The notes beneath the pieces were generated by a model. It was given only the letters and a program-made list of their open reading frames with translations. It did no database searches and was not told the DNA's origin. 48,911 bases of DNA. Source: a virus. The DNA is taken from positions 1-48,911 of IMG/VR virus record IMGVR_UViG_3300029983_000035; one strand, written 5' to 3'. Positions within the stretch are counted from its first letter, which is position 1. Every line of letters starts with the position of its first letter. Positions 33,764 to 46,200 of this stretch are shown in pieces. Both the position numbers and the translations under genes were made by a program.

Positions 33764-36700
33764 ATGGCAAATTGCACAGTATCAAAAAAAGGATATACAA
33801 TAGATTTTTTAAAAGAATCTGTAGTAGATGTGATAGCAAAAGGGGGAGATTTATATTCTCCCCTTTTAGCACTTAAAACAGACCTTGAAGAAGAGTTAAA
33901 TACAAATGAATATTTGGATATTGATGATTATCTTCAATCAATAAAATCAGCAGTAAAAGATTATAATCAAACTGCTGAAAAAAAGTTATACTTTGATAAA
34001 AATATATTTAATATTAAATTAGAGAATTTAACTAAAACTAAAGCATCAACATCTAAAGAATTAACTATTAAAGATAATGTTGCAAATTTATTTACTAACA
34101 AATCTAATGCATATAATTATTTTATTAATGAATTTAATAATAATATGATTGAAGCTTCTTTAATGAATAAAAAAGATAGTCAAATTGTTGATACTGAGGA
34201 TAAATTAAATGCTTATATAGTAGATTTAAAAAATAAATTATATAATACATTACAAACTTATTTAGGTTTAGAATCTAAACCATTATATGATGAAGTTGGT
34301 AATTTAACAGAAGAAATTGTAAATTATAATGATATATTATCTAAATTTGCAGTAGATAATTTTTCTCCATTTTTTACTGAAGATTTACAAGATACAATGA
34401 TAAGACATCATTTAGATGCTTATAATGCAGCTGTAACTTTGAATAATTTTGATGCTTTAGTAAGTAATACATTTTCTAGTATTGTAAAAATTGATTATAG
34501 ATATAAAGGATTTTTAGAAAATGGGAATGGAACAAAATATAGTTTTGATGAAAAATCTATTGAAACACAATATTGGAAAAAAGATAATCATTCTACAAAA
34601 GCTGCTAGTTTAGTTAGTTCAAACTTAATTAAGGTTTTTACTAACAATATTCCATTATATGATAAATTAGGTAAAAGAATTCATGGACAATACTTTGGAA
34701 TGAGTAGATTATACAATTTTGCAGCTTTAATTAAACAATTAGAATTTGGTAATACAAATAAATCTTTTTCTTCTAATCCTACAAAATTATTAGAACATTA
34801 TTTAAAAAATTATAATAATTATACAGCATTAAAAGAGAATGCAGATATTGCATATTCTTTACAAAATTATATTTATGGTAATCATGGTGTAGCTGATATC
34901 TTTTTAGATAGTAATTATAAACTATCTGGAAATACTACTAATATTATGAATATTGAGGCATTATTTGCTTTCGAAATAAATAAAGTATTTTCTCCTAGTT
35001 ATGGTGTGTATAATAATAATACTTTAGAAATTAAGGATTTTAGTAATTATCAAAAAGTAACTAGTGTTGTAAAAGATTTAATTGGGTCTACAATTATATT
35101 AAAAGTACCTGATCCAATTAGTCCAGATAAATATAAACTAGCATTTGATAATTTATATAATGCTGATCATAAAGTGTATATAAATGGAACTAGTAAAGCA
35201 GTTACTAATTTAGATATAAATGATTTAAGAACTTCTGAATTTAAAAAATATTTTTTAAAATTAACAGGTATACAATTAACTAATAGTTTATATAAAGCTA
35301 TTAGTAAACAAAAACAATCAGGTGCTGAATGGGAATCAGTAGCAGTTATTAAAAAAGTTATAGAATTAACTAATTCTATAGCAAAAGATACTCAAACTGA
35401 AATGAATGGAGATAATAATCCTACAGTTATTGCTGATATTAATAATAGATTTAGTGAAGATACTAATTATAATAGTTTAGCAAATGCATATGTAGATACA
35501 TTAATGTATATACCAATTCAAAGCATTCGTAACAGTGAAGGTAGTGAGATACCTTTATATAGACAAACAAGTTTTACTGCAAATGATAAAAATACTATTG
35601 AAAATAATGTTCATCCTGATGAAAATTTCTTTGCAGCTAATCCAACTTTATTAAAAAATACTATTATTAGATTAGAAGGAACTTCAGAAGAATCTGATAC
35701 TGGTAAAAATTCAGCTAAATTTACAGCAGAAGAAGGCATTTTTTCAGCATTCTTTGCTGATTATTTAAGTAGTTATTTAAATAATAAAAGTGTTGTAGTT
35801 CAACCTTTTCCTTATTCAGATAAATCAACTGATTCTTTAAAACAAGTTTCTATAAATACAGATGTTGCCATTAATGGTCAATTAGTTACAAATATTATTG
35901 TTGATGCTTATTCTAAATTAGGTGTGAAAATTGATAATACTAATTATAAAATTTCTAAATTTGATGATACTATTAAAAATATTAATACTTTTTTATCTGG
36001 CAAAAGTATGCAGGAATTAAAAGCATTAGGTTTAAAAGATGGCTTACATTTTAAATTTGAAGGAAAAACAGCTAAATTAAATACTCAAATTATAACAAAT
36101 GTAAAAACTAAATTAGAAAATTTATCTATTAAAGAATTAGAACATTTACATTATTATTATAATAATACTTATTTTACTGAATTAAATAAAAGAATGATGA
36201 ATACTTGGACTACTTTAATAGGTAAACTTCCAGGCGGGACTAAAGCATTAAATACTAAATTAGCTAAATTAGAATATTCTGATATTTATAAATTATTATT
36301 AAAAAATCCAGGGATTGAATTAACTGAAGGATTACATTATGTAGTTTATAATGATAAAGGTAAAAAGAAAATTCAATTAAATAATTCTTTTTTAGATTAT
36401 GTAAAAAATAATAGCACTAAAGAAGCATTTGATAAATGGAATTTAGATAATAAAGTAAAATCTTTATTAGATTTAAATAAACTAACTGATATTAATAATA
36501 TATTTAATCCATATAATTTTAATCAAGATTTAGCAATAATTAGAGGAACATTAACTACTCCAGAGGAAAAAGTTAATTTTGATCGTACAACTTCTACTAG
36601 TAATTTTGATACATTACTTGAATTTTATCCGATAGCTATGAATTTTAGTGGACAATGGGTAGGAATTGATTTTCAATCAGAACAATTTGATATAGCAATG

Positions 36701-39700
36701 AAAAAATTGAAATCTGGTAGTTCTGATGTAATAATTAATCCTCTTATAGATAAATTTATTCAATTTACTAATTTTACTAAAGATCAATATTCTTCTTTAA
36801 CTACAAAACATGAATATCTATATGTTGCAAAAGTTAATATGAATGAGAATATAGATATTGAAAATTCTATGAGATATAAAGTATTATCTAAACGTATGGT
36901 TGGTCATCCAGGTACTATACAACCTTATATGCAAGGATTAATTAATGGTATTCCTAGTAAATATAATGTTTCAATTGTAGAAGATGCAGCATTTCCAGTA
37001 TTTAATTATTCTGGAGATTTTAAAAAACAAGATGGATATGATGGATCTGCTTGGATGAATCCATTTATTGCAGTATTAGAAAATAATTCATTACCTGGGT
37101 CAGGTATTAAAGGTACTAAAAAACCATTAGGATTACATATTGGAGATGGATTTTCATCTTTATTTAAATTTGCACAATTTCCTATAACAAATAGTTTAAT
37201 TAGAAATTCTACAGAGTCAGAAAATTCATTCTATGAAATTATGAGAAAAATGAATAATCAACCTTTAGATTCTTCTTTAAATTTTACACAAAATTTAAAT
37301 AAAGAATTATTTCAAATTGATGATGCTATACATAAGTATAATCCTGAAGGTCTTTTTGTAAAAAAGAATGGAGGTTATGAAAAGATTACTAATATTAATC
37401 TTAATAGAGATATTAATAATATAATTGATACTACAAATAAATATGTAGTTGTTAGTCAAAAAACTGATGAATTTGGAGTTCCTTATGGAAATATAATTAC
37501 AAAACCTATAAATATAAATTCAGTATTTGATTTATGGAATACATTAGGTGGTCAATATTCTATGGAATTAAAAGATGGTAAATTAGAATGGGGAGATCTT
37601 TCTATTAATGCTGTTTCAGAATATATGAATAATATAGGTAGTCAATCTAAAAATACTTTTAATCAGCCTTTAAAAGATTCTGTAGTTGCTATGCTTGCTA
37701 ATAAATCTGCAGTTAAAATGGGAGCTACTAATGTAAATATTGTTGATACTTGGAAAAGTCCAGAAAATTTATTATCATTTAAAGTAAATACAACTAATTT
37801 TGGTATTCAAATGGATGCTAATCATGAAGCAGATGATTCTGAAATTACTGAAATGACACAAATTATTAGTATGCTTTCTGCTTTAGGATATACTTCTACT
37901 TATGCTGAAACTGCTTATACTGCATTAGCAGATATTATGGAAGAAAGTTTAAAAGAAGTTGATAAAGTATTAGCTGATAAAACTGGTAAAGAAGTTTATA
38001 AGTATTTATCTAAATTTGTTATAAGTGAATTTTCTAGAGCAAATAAAATTAGTACTGCACAAAATGTAATTGAAATTTTATCAAAAAATCAAGCAATTGG
38101 TATTCCATTTAGTGATAGTAGTATATTTAACTTATTTACTACTAATTTATTATCTAAATTAAATAAAGATACTCTACGTCGTAAATTATCAGGTCTAGCA
38201 GGTATTTTAAATCCTTCTCATGGTGTTATTCAATTATTTGAAGACTCTAATGGACGTAAAATGTTATGGAGTGACATGTTAAATGATATCTATAAAGGAT
38301 TAGAAAATCCCAATGAAAGTGACCCATTATATGGTAGATTAAGAACTATACTTGCAACAGGAGAAATAAATAATACTAATGTTAATGCAGATCTTGTAAA
38401 AGAATATATAGCTACTAAATTTAAAAATATTCAAATTGATGCTGATAAAGTAAAACTATTTGATACTATATTAGTTAACGGTGAAGAAAAAATTTTATTA
38501 ACACCAACTGATATACAAAATTTTACTGATACTATAAAACCAACTGATATAATTCAAAAAGTACAAGGAAAAGCTAGAGATTTAAAACCTGCTGAATTAA
38601 CTTGGGTAGATAATTTAGGGAAAACACAAAATATTTGGACAACAACTCCACTTAGAATTGTAACTAATTTTGAACAATATAAAAATTCAGATGTATTAAA
38701 AGATTATTTAGAATTTGCTAAACCTATTTTAATATTAACAAATCCTAAAGATGAAGTTCCTATTTATAAATCAGAAGGTACACAATTATTTGAAGATTTA
38801 CAATCTACTAATAAAGATATTAAATCTAATGCAGATACAGTAACTCATGAACTTCTTAATAATTGGACTCAAAAATTATTTAGTGCATTGAAGAATAATG
38901 TAATGTATAAAGATTTAGTTTTAAATAAAAAAATAGGTCGTTATGATTTTGGTACCTATTTTAAAGGAGATGATTTAGTACATAAAGTGGATACTAGTTA
39001 TTATACTCAAGATAATTTTAATCCTATACAAAATTTTGTATTAAATAGAGCAGAGACTATTATTCCTAAAATTTATAAATCAACTTTAGATTTACATAAT
39101 GATTCTTTACATGAAATATTATCTCAAGGAAAAGAATATTTTAAAGGAAAACTTAATGCAAATTATGAATTTTCTGAAAGTACTGAAAATATAGATGCTA
39201 TGTTTAGAACTACTTTAGGAAATATAGGAGTTATGGTTTCAAATAAAAAAATAGATCCTTCTTTAAAAGAAAATATTATGTTAGAAGTTTATGAAGATTC
39301 TAATGATGTATTTAGAGTAGATGAATTTGGTGAAAAAATGTATAAAATGCCTAAAGATTCCTACATAATTAAAGAAGGTAAGGCAGATATATTAGTAGTG
39401 AATAATGTTAATCAAATAGCACAATTTGCAGGAAGTTTAAAGAACAAAACTAATAGTATTCAAATATTTGGTAATAATATAAAATCAAATGAAGATATGC
39501 AAACCCTATTAAAAGTAGGAGTTGATTATAATTCAGTAAAATATTACTCTAATAAATATAGAGAATATGGTAATACATTAGAATCTAATATTGATAATAA
39601 AGATAGTTACAAAACTTCACAAACAAGTGCAAATATATTTTATTTAGATAAACAAACTAATATTGATGTTATAGGTAATGCAATATATAATTCATTTCTT

Positions 39701-42412
39701 AAAACTCAAGAAATAATTGCAGGTCGTATTCCATCACAAGCATTACAATCTTATATGTCAATGCAAAATGTTGCTTTTACTGAAACAGGTTCAAGTGATG
39801 TATATGTATCATTATGGCAAATATATTTACAAGGGGCCGATTTTGATATTGATAAAGTGTATATGATGGCTTATGCATTAGATGCAAATGGTATGTATGA
39901 AAATTGGTCTCCATTATTTGATTATTCAAGTAAAGAAGCTTTAGATTTATCTGAAAAACTTCCTATACCAACTGGTATTCCTATTAATTTTCAAATTATG
40001 TCTACTAAAGAAATTAAAGGATTAAATAGAACTGGAGTTGATTTAACTGATACAATTAAAACAGCAAATGGTAAATTAAATCATATAGAAACTTTGAATT
40101 TAATTAATGATTTACTTCCACGTATTAATAAAAATCCTGATGAATTCTTTTATAGTAAAATAGCAGATGAAAGTGGATTAATGGATAAAATTAATCAACA
40201 TAATACATATAGTAATCAAAAAGAAGGATTAAAAAATAATGTAGTAACAATGGTTCATAATGTAAATATGGATTTAGAAAATCAAGTATCTGCATATACC
40301 TCTATTGATTCTGGAACAGCACCATGAACTGAACAAGTTAAAAAAGCTGATACAGGAGATATTTTATCTGCACATAGTGTAGTTTCATTATATAAACTTA
40401 AAGAAACAAATTCTGTGGGTAAAGATACAGTAGGTGTAATGGCTAATGGTTTAAAAACATTTTTTGCATTAACTCAATATTTTAATAAATACTATAAATC
40501 AACTGACAGTATTTCTCCAAATGATAATGCTTATTTTATAAAGAAATTTAATATAGGTGGTGGAGATAAATATGTTAGTACAATTGGAGATATTAGAATT
40601 ACTAGTGAACAAGCTGATATGATTAATAATTATATTAATAAAGTAGCTGATACTGATAATACTTATATGTATTTTAATAATAATGATATTTCAATTTCAT
40701 TATCTGCATTAACTAGTTTAGCAGTAGATAATGCTAAAGAATTGGCATTGGCAAAACTTAATGCTGGATTAGAATTAGCAAGTATGCATATTTATTTAAC
40801 TATATTAGGATTCACACCAAAAATGGTTGCAGATTATATGATGGGGCCTAATGTAAGTAGATTAGTTGCTTCTCTTAAATACAATTTCTTTACAGATGAA
40901 AAAACATCAGTAGATGATTTAGTAACTAAAAGTGGAGATAGACAATTTATTCAAATTTATCAAGGGGCTAAAGAATTAAGAGCATTAAATACCTTTTTGG
41001 CTTTAAATCAAGGAGTAAAATCTAATATCTATGAAATTCATGGTTCTTTAGAATCTATGAATCAAATTATTTATACTAGAGAAAGTATTTTATATAAAGG
41101 CAATACTGGAAATATGCAAAATAATTTTGATACAACTGTAGATAAAATGGTAAAAGAAATTAGTGTTAATAAACCATACTTAACTAAAGAATATATTAAA
41201 AATACATTAATACAAGCTCATAAAGAGAATATAATAATGCAGAATTTTAATTTAGATAAATATCTTAATGATCCTATGTATAGAAAAGTAATTGTAGATT
41301 ATTATAATATATTAAAACATACTATTAATATCTTTGATAGTATAAATAATCTTCCTCATTTTTATCAAATGTTACAATCTTTAAATTCATCAGTAAATTT
41401 ATTAAAAGTAACATCAGCTAGAGTAAGTTTTATTGAAGATACAGTTCCAGTAGTTTTAAAATATTATAAAGATACATTAAAAAAGAAAATCACTATTAAC
41501 AATGATCCCTTTGCACCATTAATATATTCTAAAGATGGGGCAAAAGCAATGAGTACTTTATTTACTGATCATGTTATATATGAATGAATGAAGTCTCCTG
41601 ATTTAGATTTTTTTAGTCTTAATTTAGAACAAATTGCAAACTTAACATCTAATTCTAAAATTGAATATTTTAATGATAAAGGTAGATTTTCAAATGATAA
41701 TGTAGAAACTACTGCTGGGAATGTAATTATAGATACTAAATCTTTAGATAATTTAGCTACAATTAAAGTACTTATGGAGAAATATTTGATTCCTTATTTA
41801 AAAGAAAATGAATCTGATAATACATTTGTTAAATATTTAATTAAAGCTACTAATAAATATTCTAAAAGAGAATTCTATAAATTAAATATTAACATGAGTG
41901 CTTTAAATGATAGTATATCTGGACCATTATTTAATGAATTACTTAGTTCATTTAATGAATTATCAGATAAAAATAGTGGTTTAACTGGAGAAAATGATAC
42001 AAACTTAAATTGAGGTGACATATTTTTTGTTTATAATACTATTATAAATAAAAATGCAATTGGAAATGAAAGAATGAGTAGAATTTTTGATGATTATGTA
42101 CAAAAACCAAATTCATTAGCTATTAAATTACCAATATTTTTTGCAGAATTTGATAATAAAACTAGAACTTTAGATATTAGTCCATATGATATAATGTATA
42201 GTTTATATAATAAACATGGAGTATTAGACCTTGTAAAAAAATCAGGGGAAAAAACAATACCAGAATCATTAGAAATATTAAATCAACATTATACTTTAAA
42301 TGTGGATTTAATTCCTTCAAATAATGAATCTAAATTAAAAAATCAATTATTAACCAAAATTATGAATGCTATGAATAATGGGCATTTCACAATAGATTTA
42401 AACTGTAACTAA
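33764..42412 (+). CDS. Giant crAss-like virion RNA polymerase (double-psi beta-barrel type)
   Basis: 2882 residues joined across TGA at 40325, 41585 and 42011. The catalytic motif of multisubunit-like RNA polymerases is clear: GADFDIDKVY, with Asp2026, Asp2028 and Asp2030 expected to bind Mg. It is preceded by GRIPSQALQSYMSMQNVAF. Near residue 1045-1130, RMVGHPGTIQPYMQG, GYDGSAWMNPF and KKPLGLHIGDG fit the other barrel region. After the motif, VGKDTVGVMANGLKTFF is also typical. crAss-like polymerases of this kind are packaged in virions and transcribe early genes. The N-terminus (MANCTVSKKGYTIDF) resembles the starts of the next two genes. The first 2187 codons use only TGG for Trp. The last base overlaps the next ATG. 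Confidence 0.9.
33838..33867 (+). other. Terminator-like hairpin inside the start of the RNA polymerase gene
   Basis: AAAAGGGG (33838-33845) pairs with CCCCTTTT (33860-33867), with AGA/TCT extending the stem across one bulged G. It lies about 75 bases after the polymerase ATG and encodes the K-G-G-D-L-Y-S-P-L region. A run of only four T follows. It could attenuate, pause or protect the transcript; it may equally be a chance result of the coding sequence. Confidence 0.4.
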
Positions 42413-43260
42413 TGGCTTGTGACTATATAATAACAACTAAAGATGGAGGTACTTTTAAAGTACCTTCACCTTTTGATACGAAATCTGATACATTATTTTC
42501 TAGTATTTTATCTAATTTAGATACTAAAACTTTAGGGCAATTAATGTCTACTATTCAAACTTCTATAAATAAAAAGATACCTAATAAACCAGTAATATCT
42601 GAAGAAATAATAAAACCAACAGATAATAATGAACTATTAGATACAATATTAACAGAAATGACTTCTAAATTTGGTATACAATTTGTACAATTTAATAAAG
42701 ATAATTATGCAGATATACAACAATTATCAGTAGAAGATTTAAATAAAGTTAAAGCATTTGCAAAAGATGGTGTAATTTACTTTAATAAAACAGAAGGAAC
42801 TATTGAAGAACCTTTACATGAATTTATGCATTTGATTTTAAATACATTAAAAGTTAGAAATCCAACTTTATTTGAAAATATTGTAAAAAATATGTATAAA
42901 GTAGAAGGATATCAACAAATTGCAGATTTATATCCAAATTTAACAAGATTAGATTTAGGTGAGGAAGCATTTGTAAGATTATTTTCTAGTAAAGCAACAG
43001 AATTAATGCAAAGTACTGATTTAATGACAGCTGTTAAACAATCATTAAACGATATATTACAACCAACTAAAGATACTTCTAATATATCTACTGAAGATTT
43101 ACTTGATTTATCTATAACAGACTATATAAATCAATTTGGAAGTGAATTAATACAAGGTAAACAAGGTTTATATAATAAAACAGATAGTAATTTAGGAACT
43201 CAAATCTTAAATATAAAACAAAATTTAATGGAATCTAAAGAATTAGGAGAAAAATGTTAA
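42412..43260 (+). CDS. Zincin-like metallopeptidase
   Basis: 282 residues. The zinc-binding motif HEFMH at 136-140 (HExxH) sits in EEPLHEFMHLILN, followed by a downstream acidic ligand candidate in LGEEAFVRLF (Glu184/185), giving a gluzincin-like arrangement. A strand with GVIYFNK precedes the motif, as in many zincins. The N-terminus (MACDYIITTKDGGTFKV) resembles those of its two neighbours. Zincin-like peptidases occur next to the RNA polymerase in crAss-like transcription modules. A plausible job is processing virion or cargo proteins, but the substrate is unknown. No Trp is present. ATG overlaps the polymerase TAA, and the stop overlaps the next ATG by seven bases. Confidence 0.83.
   Translation: MACDYIITTKDGGTFKVPSPFDTKSDTLFSSILSNLDTKTLGQLMSTIQTSINKKIPNKPVISEEIIKPTDNNELLDTILTEMTSKFGIQFVQFNKDNYADIQQLSVEDLNKVKAFAKDGVIYFNKTEGTIEEPLHEFMHLILNTLKVRNPTLFENIVKNMYKVEGYQQIADLYPNLTRLDLGEEAFVRLFSSKATELMQSTDLMTAVKQSLNDILQPTKDTSNISTEDLLDLSITDYINQFGSELIQGKQGLYNKTDSNLGTQILNIKQNLMESKELGEKC
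42447..42465. repeat. 19-base perfect palindrome in the 5' part of the metallopeptidase gene
   Basis: AGGTACTTT at 42447-42455 and AAAGTACCT at 42457-42465 are exact inverted copies around a single T. The site is 35 bases after the ATG at 42412. It could be a protein-binding site or form an RNA hairpin. It lies in coding sequence (G-G-T-F-K-V-P), so a chance origin is possible. Confidence 0.45.
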
Positions 43261-46200
43261 TGGAGGGATGTAAATATATATTAAAAAGTAAAGGAATGGA
43301 ATTTGATTCTGAATTAGAATTAAATGATTATATTAAAAATAATATTGATGATTTTGACCATACTGGTAATATTGTTTATAGTTTGGCAGATAAAAAAGAA
43401 ATTAATGTTTCTAAAATAAAAGAATTAATTAAAACTTACAGCCAACGTGTAAGTGATGGTACTTCTTTATCTGTTAATGATTTTCTTGTACAAGAACATC
43501 AAATTGGAGAAAATACTGAAAGATTAGTTCCAGAATATATTGAGGAAAATAGAATTAAAAATACTATTACTCAAATTATGAAAAATAATCCTAGTTATAC
43601 TGAAGCATTTGCTAGAGCAGAAATATTAAATACTATTGCTCAAGAAAATAAGATGGTAAATGTAGGTACATGAATGCATAAACTTTTACAAAAAGGGTGA
43701 AAAAGTACTTCTAGCTCAGATTTTATATCTGAGTTAGCAGGTATGGCTCAATTTAAAGATGTATTAGGTACAACAGATGAAACCGCACAACGAAAAGTTA
43801 GTGATGCTATTATAGAAGTTATAAGATTAATTTCATCAACACATCCAAATGCAACATCATTTCCTAATCTTCAAATTGTAACTGAAGATATGCTAGGTAG
43901 AAAAGTTAATGGAAAAATTGATTTACTTTTAATTGGCGAAGATGGAAAAGCTCATATTTATGATTTAAAAATATCTACTAAAGCATTTAATGATTGGGAT
44001 TCTGCTAAAAAATTAAATACTAATTATCAATTGGGAGCATTAAGACAAATGTTATCTGCAAATGGAGTTAATATTCAAGATGCAACATTAAATGTAATTC
44101 CTATTACTATACCATTTGGTAATATAAATAGAATGCAAACTGATATAAAAATTGAATTATTAAATCCTAAAACTCAATTAAATAATAAATTAAATTATTT
44201 TCAAGGAGATGTAAGTTTAAAACTTAAAAAATACTTACCATCTACTATATCTAATGCAGATGTTGAAAATGTTCATTTAGATAATACTTTAATTGATCAA
44301 TTAGGTGTTTTATTTCCTAAATTTAATTTTGAATCTCAACAAATTAAAGTTAATTCAGAAGAATTATTTAATAACGCATCTAAAACTAAAAATTCAAATG
44401 GTGAATTTCAATTCTATAATAAATTACAAGGTAAACGTACTACAGCAAAAAATGAAACTGAATTAAAAGAAAAAATTGATCAGTATGTTATAGATTTAGA
44501 TCAACAAAAACATACAGTTATTGAGGGTTTATATGAACAATTGGATGGTTTTATAAAAACTGGACAAAAGCCTGAAAATTTATTTGGTAAAAATACTAAT
44601 GCAGTTTTAAATGAAGCTATTTCATATAATTTTGATAAATACATGGATGGTACATGGAATCTTATTAAAATAGATGCATTAATGTCTGCTGGTATTTTAG
44701 GTTTTCAAAGTGAAAATGGCATGCTAGAATTCATGGTTATTTCAACTAATAGAAAAAATATATCTTATAAATTACCAGAAGGTAATTCTTTATTAGGTAA
44801 ATTTCTTAATAATGAAAAAGCAAGAGAATTCTTTCCAGAAGTATTAGAAGCAACTACTAGTAATATTGAATTAATGAAAGTATTAACTGTACTAAATTCA
44901 ATACCTGAAATCTTTAATGGATATACATTAGGAGATATAAAATTTCTAAATTATCTTGAAGGTAAAGCTGATTCTAAAGATTTAAATATATTAATTAGAA
45001 ATTTTAATGCATTAGCTGAAAAAGGAGGTATTGAAAGTAATTTTAAAAATAGTAAAATTAAACCTGTTGAAACATTAGATTATATATATAATAATTTAAA
45101 TTCAATTCTTAAAGTAAGTACAAATGCTGCATTGACAGATATTTTTAATGCTGTTGAGAGAGAAGATTTAATTACATTAAAACTTGAAACTTTACAAGAA
45201 TTAAGACAAAAGATTTTAGATATGCCTAATCAAGCTTATTTAAAAAATAAATCTCCTAATGAAATGCTTAATTTTAATACACAAGAAGAATATGCATTAT
45301 ATTTAGTTAGTTTAGGAATTGCCTATTATTCTGGAATTACTAATAATGGAGATTATATTATCCCTCAATTAGGAATAAGTGGTGCTAATACTGTAGATGT
45401 TTTAAAGTCACCATTTACTTATAATGAAACTTCAAGAGATAAACAAGGTAATAAAGTTGTAGGGTTTCTTGGAGGTTTAACATTTGCAACTGCAAGTACA
45501 CTACCTTCTAAAGATTTACATAGTATTGTAAATTTAGTAAGTATTGGTAATCAAAGAATTAGAGGTGAATATGAAAAAGTATTAACTGAAATTATACCAC
45601 ATACTAAAAAATATTATAAAGATTCAGGATATTCTGAAGTTTATCAACATATAATTGGTAACACATATCCATTACATGATAATTTTTATAAAAGAATGTC
45701 AGATGATACTTTAGATCCAGCAATGATGTTTAAAAATCCATATGATGAACATGAATCTTTATTAGTGCCTCAAAGAGACTATTTAATGAGAATGTTATGG
45801 GAAATAAATAAAAGACGTTTAGGATTATCTATAGAAGAAAAACAAACCGATTATAAAAAAGCAGATAAATTAGAGAAAGTTATAAAAGCTGGTGATAAAT
45901 ATTTCGAAGTACCATTAATGAGGGGTACAGATGCTTCTAAATTGCATAATATAACACTTAAAAATACTCTTGAATCTATAAAAAATAAAGTTGATGAAGT
46001 TAGAGATTATATAGATCCTAGAGAATTAACTGAAGAACAACGTATTAATGTAGTTAAACAAAAAAATAATTATCAAAATATGTACAATCAATTTAGAATG
46101 TCTGAAAATTCAAGATCTAAAATGATTGCAAATAAAGGAGTTAAATATTTTGAGACTAATCTTGATAGAATAACATTAGAATATGTATATGCTGATATAA

